DNA of 7,449 nt from Oligoflexia bacterium (GTDB lineage Bacteria; Bdellovibrionota; UBA1018). This document shows positions 1 through 5,492 of the stretch, piece by piece. Both the position numbers and the translations under genes were made by a program. The stretch spans positions 1 through 7,449 of the forward strand of contig CAINWE010000179.1 in assembly GCA_903854365.1 (NCBI GenBank), in the 5' to 3' direction. How positions within the stretch are numbered: position 1 is the stretch's first letter; each line of letters starts with the position of its first letter. The notes under the pieces are model-generated. The model was not told where the DNA came from, ran no database searches, and saw only the letters and a list, made by a program, of their open reading frames with translations.

Positions 1-1
1 C

Positions 2-34
2 GGGAGCGGGCCCGAGATTTTGACGAGAGTTTAA
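2..34 (+). CDS. map: Methionine aminopeptidase, C-terminal end only (partial)
   Basis: An open frame enters the window and ends at TAA (32-34). The ten visible residues are GSGPEILTRV. The GPEILT string matches the common C-terminus of type I methionine aminopeptidase, which typically ends in something like EDGPEILTR. The enzyme removes the initiator methionine from nascent proteins in the cytoplasm. Position supports the call, because map lies directly before infA in many spc/alpha clusters (secY-adk-map-infA-rpmJ). Only ten residues are visible, so the call rests on this short motif plus synteny. No catalytic residues fall inside the window. Confidence 0.72.
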   Translation, partial: GSGPEILTRV

Positions 35-42
35 TATTTTCT

Positions 43-66
43 GGTCCGTTGGTTCCGTAACGGACC
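43..66 (+). promoter_or_regulatory. Hairpin in the map-infA intergenic mRNA
   Basis: GGTCCGTT (43-50) and AACGGACC (59-66) are perfect 8-bp inverted repeats around an 8-nt loop, GGTTCCGT. The loop is a near copy of the left arm and contains TCCGT (54-58), which could pair instead with ACGGA (60-64). No U-tract follows, so this is not a standard intrinsic terminator. It lies 8 nt after the map stop and 50 nt before the infA start. It could be a cis-acting control or RNA-processing element; its role is unknown. Confidence 0.45.
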
Positions 67-116
67 TCCCGGAGTGGTCGAACTGAAAGGCGAGCTTAAA
101 AGGTTGTTTAAAAACT

Positions 117-335
117 ATGGCTAAAGATGACGCGATTCAAGTAGAAGGTACAGTCTTAGAACCTCTTCCAAATGCCATGTTCAAGGTTGAGTTGCCGAAT
201 GGGCACAGGATTTTGGCCCACATTTCAGGAAAAATGAGGATGAATTATATCAAAATCCTTCCAGGAGACAAGGTAACGGTTGAAATGTCTCCGTATGATC
301 TGACCCGAGGTCGGATTACATACCGTGTAAAATAG
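117..335 (+). CDS. infA: Translation initiation factor IF-1
   Basis: This 72-residue protein has the length and sequence of IF-1, a single S1-like OB-fold domain filling almost the whole chain. Diagnostic stretches are EGTVLEPLPNAMFKVEL near the N-terminus, then GHRILAHISGKMRMNYI, GDKVTVEMSPYDLTRGRITYR and a basic end. IF-1 binds the A-site region of the 30S subunit and works with IF-2 and IF-3 in start-site selection. The start is the ATG giving MAKDD, as is usual in the family. A weak AAAAGG element sits about 13 nt upstream, a long spacing. The gene lies between map and rpmJ, the classical order of this cluster, and is probably co-transcribed with both. Confidence 0.97.
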   Translation: MAKDDAIQVEGTVLEPLPNAMFKVELPNGHRILAHISGKMRMNYIKILPGDKVTVEMSPYDLTRGRITYRVK

Positions 336-357
336 TTTAGAGGTAGATGGAGATTTT

Positions 358-471
358 ATGAAGGTCCGTGCATCAGTAAAAAAAGTTTGTGACAAGTGTA
401 AGGTAATCCGTCGAAAGGGAGTTGTTCGCGTGATTTGTGAGAATCCGCGGCACAAGCAGAGACAGGGTTAA
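358..471 (+). CDS. rpmJ: 50S ribosomal protein L36 (bL36), zinc-binding form
   Basis: This short reading frame encodes 37 residues, starting MKVRASVKKVCDKCK and ending RHKQRQG, the standard length and sequence of bL36. Cys11, Cys14, Cys27 and His32 form the zinc-ribbon ligand set of the C+ form, so the protein should bind one zinc ion. L36 is a small 50S protein that contacts 23S rRNA late in assembly. GGAG (349-352) lies five nt before the ATG. It begins 22 bp after infA and ends 34 bp before rpsM. The zinc ligands suggest that a zinc-independent paralogue could exist elsewhere in the genome under zinc-limitation control; that is inference. Confidence 0.97.
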   Translation: MKVRASVKKVCDKCKVIRRKGVVRVICENPRHKQRQG

Positions 472-490
472 ATTTTAGTTAGTGTATTGA

Positions 491-499
491 AAGGAAGGT
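491..499 (+). promoter_or_regulatory. Shine-Dalgarno site of rpsM (supports a GTG start)
   Basis: AAGGAAGGT ends 6 nt before a GTG codon at 506. The strong purine-rich site at normal spacing, together with the conserved MARIAGVDLP N-terminus, supports GTG as the true start of S13. Confidence 0.8.
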
Positions 500-505
500 A
501 ACAGC

Positions 506-889
506 GTGGCTCGTATCGCGGGAGTTGATCTCCCACGCAATAAGCGGATGGAAGTGGCATTGACCTATATTTTTGGTATTGGCAAGCCGGCTGCAAGAAA
601 GATTTTGGCCGAGGCTAACATCGATCTCAGTAAGAAATCAGATTTACTGACTGAGGCTGAAGTTGCCAAGGTGCGCGAGATTATTGATCGCACCCGCCAA
701 GTCGAGGGTGATCTTCGCCGTGAGATCAGTCTCAATATTAAGCGACTGGTGGATTTGGGGTGCTATCGAGGAGTTAGACATAGACGCGGCTTGCCTGTGA
801 GAGGCCAGCGTACCCATTCGAACGCTCGAACCCGTAAGGGGCCTGCTGTAGCAATTGCAGGTAAGAAGTCCGTTAAGGCGATGAAGTAG
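506..889 (+). CDS. rpsM: 30S ribosomal protein S13 (uS13)
   Basis: The protein has 127 residues, close to other bacterial S13 proteins (about 118-126). It begins MARIAGVDLPRNKR, followed by the helix-two-turn-helix region (YIFGIGKPAARKIL). The C-terminus is the conserved basic rRNA- and tRNA-contacting tail, containing YRGVRHRRGLPVRGQRTHSN then ARTRKGP. S13 sits in the 30S head, binds 16S rRNA with S19, and contacts P-site tRNA and the 50S subunit through bridges B1a and B1b. Translation starts at GTG behind a strong ribosome-binding site. In E. coli this gene opens the alpha operon and its leader is the S4 repressor target. The 34-nt leader here shows no obvious version of that pseudoknot. 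Confidence 0.98.
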   Translation: MARIAGVDLPRNKRMEVALTYIFGIGKPAARKILAEANIDLSKKSDLLTEAEVAKVREIIDRTRQVEGDLRREISLNIKRLVDLGCYRGVRHRRGLPVRGQRTHSNARTRKGPAVAIAGKKSVKAMK

Positions 890-890
890 T

Positions 891-895
891 AGGTG
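891..895 (+). promoter_or_regulatory. Shine-Dalgarno site of rpsK (decides the start)
   Basis: AGGTG begins one base after the rpsM TAG. Its AGG core is 5 nt before the ATG at 899. The overlapping GTG at 893, in frame two codons earlier, lies inside this site and would have no ribosome-binding site of its own at usable distance. The ATG at 899 is therefore preferred. Confidence 0.6.
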
Positions 896-898
896 AAT

Positions 899-1348
899 AT
901 GTCGGATCAAAAAGCTGAAAAAGTTGAAAGTAAGAAAGAAGCGGCTTCGACTCCTGTTGCGGGAGAAGGGGTTGTTAAGAAGGTGAAGAAGGGCAAGAAG
1001 AATGTTTCCAACGGAAACGTTTATGTCCTGTCATCCTTTAATAATACCATTGTTACGATTACCGATGCGATGGGTAACGCAATTTGCTGGTCGAGCGCAG
1101 GTGGGAAGGGTTTTCGGGGATCCCGAAAGAACACTCCTTTTGCGGCTCAAGTGGCGGCAGAAGACGCAGGTCGGAAAGCTGTCGAAAATGGGATGCGAAA
1201 CGTTCAGGTGTATGTGAGCGGACCTGGCGCTGGGCGTGAGTCTGCCTTGCGTGCTTTGGCATCTGTGGGCTTGAGAGTGAATTTTATCGAAGATGTCACC
1301 CCAATTCCTCATAACGGCTGCCGCCCACCGAAGCGAAGGAGAGTGTAG
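899..1348 (+). CDS. rpsK: 30S ribosomal protein S11 (uS11)
   Basis: Read from the ATG the protein has 149 residues, about 20 more than E. coli S11 (129). The conserved core starts near residue 37 with GNVYVLSSFNNTIVTITDAMGN. It continues through GGKGFRGSRKNTPFAAQVAAE and ends in the family signature DVTPIPHNGCRPPKRRRV. S11 lies on the 30S platform, contacts helices of the 16S central and 3' domains, and helps form the E-site mRNA path. The additional N-terminus (about residues 1-36) is rich in Lys, Glu and Ala and is probably disordered. A start at GTG 893 would add only two residues. The gene begins 9 bp after rpsM and ends 3 bp before rpsD, so the three genes are tightly linked in translation. 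Confidence 0.97.
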   Translation: MSDQKAEKVESKKEAASTPVAGEGVVKKVKKGKKNVSNGNVYVLSSFNNTIVTITDAMGNAICWSSAGGKGFRGSRKNTPFAAQVAAEDAGRKAVENGMRNVQVYVSGPGAGRESALRALASVGLRVNFIEDVTPIPHNGCRPPKRRRV

Positions 1349-1351
1349 TTT

Positions 1352-1978
1352 ATGGCTCGTTGTATTGGTTCAGTTTGCCGGCTTTGTCGACGTGAGAATC
1401 AAAAGTTATTTTTGAAGGGTGACCGTTGTTTCACTGATAAGTGTGCCTTTGAACGCCGTGGCTATCCGCCGGGGCAGCACGGCCAAGGTCGTATTAAGTT
1501 TTCTGAATACGGTTTGCAGCTTCGAGAAAAACAGAAGATCAAGCGAATTTATGGACTACTTGAAGGTCAGTTCAGGAACTTGTTCGAGAAAGCCGATCGA
1601 ATGAAGGGCGTGACTGGCTCGAATCTATTGTCCATGTTGGAGAGGCGTCTTGATAATGTCGCTTATCGATCCGGATTTGCAAATTCGCGCTCGGAAGCCC
1701 GACACTTAGTTCGTCACGGACATTTTACCGTGAATGGAAGACGAGTGGACGTTCCATCCTACCTTCTTGGTAAGGGTGATGTTCTCGAGGTTCGGGAAAA
1801 GAGTCGTGGCGTTGCTCGTATTGGCGGTGCACTTGAAGCAGTGAAGCGACGTGAGATTCCTCAATGGTTGGAATTGGACTCTGCTGCCATGAAATCTCGT
1901 GTACGTGATTTGCCAGCGCGTGATGATATTACTGCTCCGATGCAGGAACGTTTGGTTGTTGAGTTGTATTCGAAATAG
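1352..1978 (+). CDS. rpsD: 30S ribosomal protein S4 (uS4), zinc-binding form
   Basis: This 208-residue protein matches S4 in length and over its whole extent. Cys9-X2-Cys12 and Cys26-X4-Cys31 form the N-terminal zinc site of the C+ form; an extra Cys4 also occurs. Next come YPPGQHGQ (about 38-45) and REKQKIKRIYGLLEGQFRN (58-76). The S4 RNA-binding domain (about 98-148) carries SRSEARHLVRHGHFTVNGRR. S4 nucleates 30S assembly by binding the 5' domain of 16S rRNA, and in E. coli it also represses the alpha operon. AAGGAG (1336-1341), inside the end of rpsK, lies 10 nt before the ATG. A structured 69-bp gap follows before rpoA. Identity is secure; autoregulation in this organism is inference. Confidence 0.98.
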   Translation: MARCIGSVCRLCRRENQKLFLKGDRCFTDKCAFERRGYPPGQHGQGRIKFSEYGLQLREKQKIKRIYGLLEGQFRNLFEKADRMKGVTGSNLLSMLERRLDNVAYRSGFANSRSEARHLVRHGHFTVNGRRVDVPSYLLGKGDVLEVREKSRGVARIGGALEAVKRREIPQWLELDSAAMKSRVRDLPARDDITAPMQERLVVELYSK

Positions 1979-1990
1979 TGACTTGAACAC

Positions 1991-2032
1991 TCCCCGCATG
2001 GTTGCTTTTGCTCTTGGAGAGCAGCGAGGGGA
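1991..2032 (+). promoter_or_regulatory. Nested inverted repeats between rpsD and rpoA
   Basis: TGCTCT (2009-2014) and AGAGCA (2018-2023) form a perfect 6-bp stem with a TGG loop. Outside it, TCCCC (1991-1995) can pair with GGGGA (2028-2032), enclosing the inner stem. No U-tract follows; the rpoA ribosome-binding site AGGAG (2037-2041) begins 5 nt after the outer arm. This arrangement could modulate rpoA translation or mark an RNA-processing site. It could also be incidental. Confidence 0.4.
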
Positions 2033-2047
2033 TGACAGGAGAATTGA

Positions 2048-3133
2048 ATGTTAGAGAAGAATTGGCGAGATCTGATTAAACCAAAGGGACTAGACGTTGA
2101 CAAAGAGAGTCTGAGTGGCTCCTACGGAAAGTTCATTGCGAAGCCTCTTGAGAGAGGGTTTGGATTGACTTTGGGGAATTCCCTACGACGGGTGTTGTTG
2201 TCATCTTTGCAGGGTGCTGCAGTGACTGCTATCCGGGTGGAAGGAGTGGTTCACGAATTTACGTCGATTCCTGATGTGAAGGAAGACATCGCTGAGATTA
2301 TTCTCAATTTGAAAGAAGTTCGATTTCGCTTACTCGGCGCCGAGAGCGCAACTGTACTGATTGATAAGTCTGGTGCAGGTCCTGTTTTGGCTTCTGACAT
2401 TATTGTGTCGGACCATGTTGAGGTTCTGAATGGTGATCAGTTGGTTGCCACCTTGGGATCCGGGGGCGAGCTTCGTGCGGAGATTCAGATCTCACGCGGG
2501 CGCGGTTATCGTGCAGCTGAGGCAAATAAATCAGACGAGATGCCCATTGGGTGGATTCCGGTTGATAGTTTCTTCTCTCCTATTCGCCGTGTGAATTATA
2601 CGGTCACTCAAAGTCGTGTTGGTCAGAGGACTGACTTTGACAAACTCACACTAGAGGTTTGGACAGATGGATCAGTGAATCCTGAAGATGCTGTGTCTTT
2701 GGGTTCAAAGATTTTGAAGGATCAGCTGTCGGTGTTTTTGAACTTTGAGGAGGAGCCAGAACCGGTTGCTCAGGCAATTGAAGAGGGTAGTTCTCAGTTT
2801 AATCCGAATCTCTATCGTTCTGTTGAGGAATTAGAGTTGTCGGTGAGATCTGCTAACTGTCTGCAGAACGCAAACATCAAGTACATCTATGAGCTAGTTC
2901 AGAAGACAGAGTCTGAGATGCTTAAGACCAAAAACTTCGGTAGGAAGTCTTTGAATGAAATCAAAGATATCCTTGGGGAAATGGGTCTCAGTTTGGGCAT
3001 GAAGCTGGATGGATTCGTTGCTCCGAGTCAGCCTTCAAAGCCAGTTGAATCCGGCGCCGAGGACGTAACCGACGGCGGTGACGACGAGGTAAGCGAAGAT
3101 TTTGATGAAGGTAGTGATGAGGTCGAGGAATAA
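2048..3133 (+). CDS. rpoA: DNA-directed RNA polymerase subunit alpha
   Basis: The 361-residue product is the RNA polymerase alpha subunit. The N-terminal dimerisation and assembly domain (about 1-232) carries the signature GFGLTLGNSLRRVLLSSLQG (37-56). A short Glu/Pro linker follows. The C-terminal domain (about 253-323) contains SVRSANCL (265-272) and KNFGRKSLNEIKDIL. Arg267 corresponds to E. coli Arg265, the main UP-element and activator contact, so the CTD should be functional. AGGAG lies six nt before the ATG. The chain is about 30 residues longer than E. coli alpha (329). The excess is an acidic tail: residues 336-361 hold 14 Asp/Glu and no Lys/Arg. This tail is atypical and its role is unknown. 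The rpsD-rpoA-rplQ order is the classical alpha operon. Confidence 0.98.
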   Translation: MLEKNWRDLIKPKGLDVDKESLSGSYGKFIAKPLERGFGLTLGNSLRRVLLSSLQGAAVTAIRVEGVVHEFTSIPDVKEDIAEIILNLKEVRFRLLGAESATVLIDKSGAGPVLASDIIVSDHVEVLNGDQLVATLGSGGELRAEIQISRGRGYRAAEANKSDEMPIGWIPVDSFFSPIRRVNYTVTQSRVGQRTDFDKLTLEVWTDGSVNPEDAVSLGSKILKDQLSVFLNFEEEPEPVAQAIEEGSSQFNPNLYRSVEELELSVRSANCLQNANIKYIYELVQKTESEMLKTKNFGRKSLNEIKDILGEMGLSLGMKLDGFVAPSQPSKPVESGAEDVTDGGDDEVSEDFDEGSDEVEE

Positions 3134-3191
3134 AATAGAGAGCTTTTGCCCCTAGATAACTGAGGGTTGCGGGTTCGATTTAGGAGTTTTT

Positions 3192-3782
3192 ATGAGACAC
3201 GGCGTAGATGGTCGTAAATTTGGTAGAAATACTTCTCACAGAGTCGCTATGTTCAGAAACATGGCTAATTCTGTGATTGAGAAGGAGCAGGTAATTACTA
3301 CTGTTCAGAAGGCGAAAGAAGTCAGGCGAGTTGTTGATCGTCTGATTACTTTGGGCAAGTCCGGTTCTCCGGCTTCTCGTCGTCTCGCTTTTGATCGGAC
3401 CAGAAGTAATGATGTGGTTTCGAAGTTGTTCTCTTCTTTAGCGGAACGTTATCAGAATCGCGCCGGGGGATATACCCGAGTTTTGAAGATTTCTGAGCGA
3501 CGTTGGGGTGATGCGGCCGAGATGGCAGTGGTTGAGTTAGTCGACCACCCAGTCCTCGATCGTAAGCGCAAGGTGAAGGCTGAAGGAGCCGATGAGGCCT
3601 CTGCTGAGAAGAAGGATTTGGCTCCGCATGATCCATTTAATCGTTTCCGTCGGCTGTTCTCTGGTAAGTCGAAGGTTAAGGGTAGCGCTCGAGGGGCAGG
3701 TAGCTCGGCGAGTAAAGGCGGGGCTGGTCGAAAGACCCCAGCTTCTGGCGGCAGTAATAAATCTGGTGGTAGCAGCAGCTAA
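3192..3782 (+). CDS. rplQ: 50S ribosomal protein L17 (bL17) with long C-terminal extension
   Basis: Residues 1 to about 120 are a standard bL17 core: MRHGVDGRKFGRNTSHRVAM at the start, then FRNMANSVIEKEQVITTVQK, AKEVRRVVDRLITLGK and GGYTRVLKISERRWGDAAEMA. L17 binds 23S rRNA near the exit-tunnel side of the 50S subunit. The protein totals 196 residues against about 127 in E. coli. The additional 70 or so start with a mixed-charge stretch, then a short possible amphipathic segment (HDPFNRFRRLFSG, 145-157). They end in a Ser/Gly/Lys-rich tail; residues 151-196 hold 11 Lys/Arg and no acidic residue. AGGAG (3182-3186) is five nt before the ATG. The open frame is intact and the terminator begins 31 bp after the stop, so the extension appears real, not a frameshift artefact. 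Confidence 0.97.
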   Translation: MRHGVDGRKFGRNTSHRVAMFRNMANSVIEKEQVITTVQKAKEVRRVVDRLITLGKSGSPASRRLAFDRTRSNDVVSKLFSSLAERYQNRAGGYTRVLKISERRWGDAAEMAVVELVDHPVLDRKRKVKAEGADEASAEKKDLAPHDPFNRFRRLFSGKSKVKGSARGAGSSASKGGAGRKTPASGGSNKSGGSSS

Positions 3783-3813
3783 TAGTTTAATGCCGTTCTT
3801 TGAGTAGTAGGAG

Positions 3814-3842
3814 GGCCCTGGTATTACCAGGGCCTTTTTTTT
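3814..3842 (+). terminator. Intrinsic terminator of the alpha operon
   Basis: GGCCCTGG (3814-3821) and CCAGGGCC (3827-3834) form a perfect 8-bp GC-rich stem around TATTA, followed at once by eight T residues (3835-3842). This is a textbook Rho-independent terminator for + strand transcription, 31 bp after rplQ. On the - strand the same hairpin lies just past the peptidase stop but is followed by CTCCTACT rather than a T-run. It should therefore stop the convergent peptidase transcript poorly. Confidence 0.95.
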
Positions 3843-3850
3843 GTTTTGGG

Positions 3851-5383
3851 CTAGAAGCCAACTCGATTGACCTCAGTGAGTGCTTGGGCGGCGAGCATAT
3901 TCCTGACTAGATAGTCTCCCGGGACGTAGACATAGCCGGAGTCTCCCCATTGAGTGCCCCACTGGTTCTTAATGATGAAGTAACCTGAGATGGGTTGGTC
4001 GACTGGGCCTGCGGGTGAGTTGAGCGGTGCGTTAGGGAGTTTCTCGAGGATGGCTGCCCGGGAAGCGTAGCCTACGATCGCAACAGCGTGGTAGCCGAGG
4101 ATCAAGTCCGGATTATTCGGATCAGGATTATGGTCAGCCACATCAGCAAAGCCGTTTTGAACGGAGAGTAGTCTGTTGGTGACGGCTATGCTTGCGATGA
4201 TGGGCTGGCTCGCATTCAGGTAGAGATTGAGGAGATCTAGGGATCCGTTCGGATCAGACTGGTTCCAGAGTTCTACGTAGTCTTTGACTTGGATGCCCTT
4301 CTGAGAATGCGGAACTCCAGTGAGGTATCCGCAGTGGTAGGTGCCCCCAAAGCTTGCGCACACAAATTGTCCTTGATGAACTGTGTTTGAACAGACTCCT
4401 GGGTAATGATCGCACGCGTGGGATACGAGCAGGGTTGAATTGCCGGCAGGAGTGTAAGTCACCATCATTTGGCTGGAGGCATTATATTCCCATTCGGATT
4501 CAAGAGGGAAAGTGTACGAGGTCTTTTTTGCATGATTCAGAAGCTCGCTGGTGATGTAGCCTTCAGGCTGGGAGTTTGGTGTGGAGGGGGCCGACGGCGT
4601 GTAGTCTTCGGACCAGAGCATTTTGCTTTGGTTATAGATGGCCTGTTCCGAGAGGTTGATCCAAACGTGTTCGGCTGCTGCTAACGTAGTCTCGATTACT
4701 GCTGCCGTGGCAAATGCCGTACAGGAGCCGCGTTTGCCTTGATCTTTTACGCAAGTAAGGAAGGGCTTGAGTGGCCAGGAGAGCTGGGAGAATAAGCCGA
4801 GTGGGGATGGAGTGAACGCTCCTCCTAGGTCTAGACCGTGTTTATAGCCGGTTTCGCGAGTACATGAAGGGGCAAGAAGTGGAGAGCTTATTGCGGGAAG
4901 TGTCACCGGCGTCGATGGGGCGGGTCGTGCTAATTGAAGTGCAATGAGGCTTTCATTGAAGGGGGAAGAGCGCGTTTGTAGATTTTGGGCGAGGGTGGTT
5001 GCTGCGAATGTTGAGCCGAGCAGGGTAATGGGTTGTGTGTTTCCATCGGTAAGTTGCAGAGTGAGTTGAGTGTCGTTGGGGATATCGGTTTTGATGAGGT
5101 TTTTTTTTGACGGTAATCGTGATTCGAAATCTTCCTTAAATAATCTAAGACCTTCGACGGTTGAGATATTGACCGGGTGGGGGTCGTTCAGAGACGATGA
5201 GTGGGTGATTGCAATGAGGTGCCCTTCCTCGAGCTGTCGTTGGTATTCCAGTTGAGAGATGATTGTCGCTTCAGGTGGTGCAGTCATTAAATTGGGTTTT
5301 TTTCGACCTGCAGCGTGAAGTTTCGGAGAAATTAGAGAAAGAGCGACTGCTGAGATAATGATTGTAGTTTTTTTCATTTTCAT
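3851..5383 (-). CDS. Exported papain-like cysteine peptidase (C1 family)
   Basis: This 510-residue protein carries a signal peptide: basic MKMKK, a hydrophobic core to about residue 19, and likely cleavage after Ala24 or Ala25. The peptidase domain occupies about residues 200-510. Gln215 (oxyanion hole) and catalytic Cys221 lie in KDQGKRGSCTAFA, His432 in GYHAVAIVGY and Asn473 in IKNQWGTQWGDSGY, so the papain triad is complete. Thr222 replaces the Trp that usually follows the catalytic Cys. Residues 25-200 may be a propeptide or accessory region; I see no I29 inhibitor motif. An insert around 324-351 holds four Cys (324, 331, 342, 351), suggesting disulfides. The product probably acts in the periplasm or outside the cell; substrate unknown. 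No Shine-Dalgarno site precedes ATG 5383; ATG 5377, in frame, is an alternative start. It is convergent with rplQ and divergent from the next gene. Confidence 0.88.
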   Translation of the reverse strand: MKMKKTTIIISAVALSLISPKLHAAGRKKPNLMTAPPEATIISQLEYQRQLEEGHLIAITHSSSLNDPHPVNISTVEGLRLFKEDFESRLPSKKNLIKTDIPNDTQLTLQLTDGNTQPITLLGSTFAATTLAQNLQTRSSPFNESLIALQLARPAPSTPVTLPAISSPLLAPSCTRETGYKHGLDLGGAFTPSPLGLFSQLSWPLKPFLTCVKDQGKRGSCTAFATAAVIETTLAAAEHVWINLSEQAIYNQSKMLWSEDYTPSAPSTPNSQPEGYITSELLNHAKKTSYTFPLESEWEYNASSQMMVTYTPAGNSTLLVSHACDHYPGVCSNTVHQGQFVCASFGGTYHCGYLTGVPHSQKGIQVKDYVELWNQSDPNGSLDLLNLYLNASQPIIASIAVTNRLLSVQNGFADVADHNPDPNNPDLILGYHAVAIVGYASRAAILEKLPNAPLNSPAGPVDQPISGYFIIKNQWGTQWGDSGYVYVPGDYLVRNMLAAQALTEVNRVGF

Positions 5384-5492
5384 TTCAGTTAATTTAATTA
5401 GTATTATTTAAATATGATTCGGTTTCAAATTATAATCAATGACTTAGTTAATCGATTTTTTTTGATCCGAGAAATTAAACTTTTTATAAATT
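5384..5492. promoter_or_regulatory. AT-rich divergent promoter region
   Basis: This 109-bp gap separates two divergent genes for exported proteins and is far more AT-rich than its surroundings. At its middle is ATTATAAT (5429-5436), a perfect palindrome that presents TATAAT on both strands. On the + strand TATAAT (5431-5436) has a weak -35-like TTAAAT 17 nt upstream and would leave a leader of about 50 nt. On the - strand TTGAAA (complement of 5423-5428) could be a -35, but its matching -10 is poor. Neither gene has a recognisable Shine-Dalgarno site. Promoter assignment is tentative. Confidence 0.45.

Noticed and set aside
472..505. Possible S4-binding pseudoknot leader before rpsM, as in the E. 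coli alpha operon
   Set aside because: Only 34 nt separate rpmJ from rpsM and no paired arms of useful length were found there.
1031..1312. Minus-strand open frame opposite rpsK
   Set aside because: It is fully antisense to the highly conserved S11 gene and its translation resembles no protein family; a shadow frame.
3161..3181. tRNA T-arm-like sequence GGGTTCGATT between rpoA and rplQ
   Set aside because: No matching T-stem partner, anticodon arm, D-arm or acceptor stem is present; the 58-bp gap is too short to hold a tRNA.
3346..3636. Minus-strand open frame opposite rplQ
   Set aside because: It is antisense to the L17 core and its extension. The composition is that of reverse-complemented coding DNA and no start signal is visible.
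3814..3842. Rho-independent terminator treated as bidirectional for the convergent peptidase
   Set aside because: On the - strand the stem is followed by CTCCTACT, not a T-run, so only the + strand direction is supported.
5462..5490. Good sigma70-like promoter, TTGATC - 17 bp - TATAAA, just before the unknown gene
   Set aside because: Transcription would start around 5497, after the chosen ATG at 5493. The next in-frame start (TTG at residue 31) would leave a signal peptide without a basic region. It is probably a chance match in AT-rich DNA.
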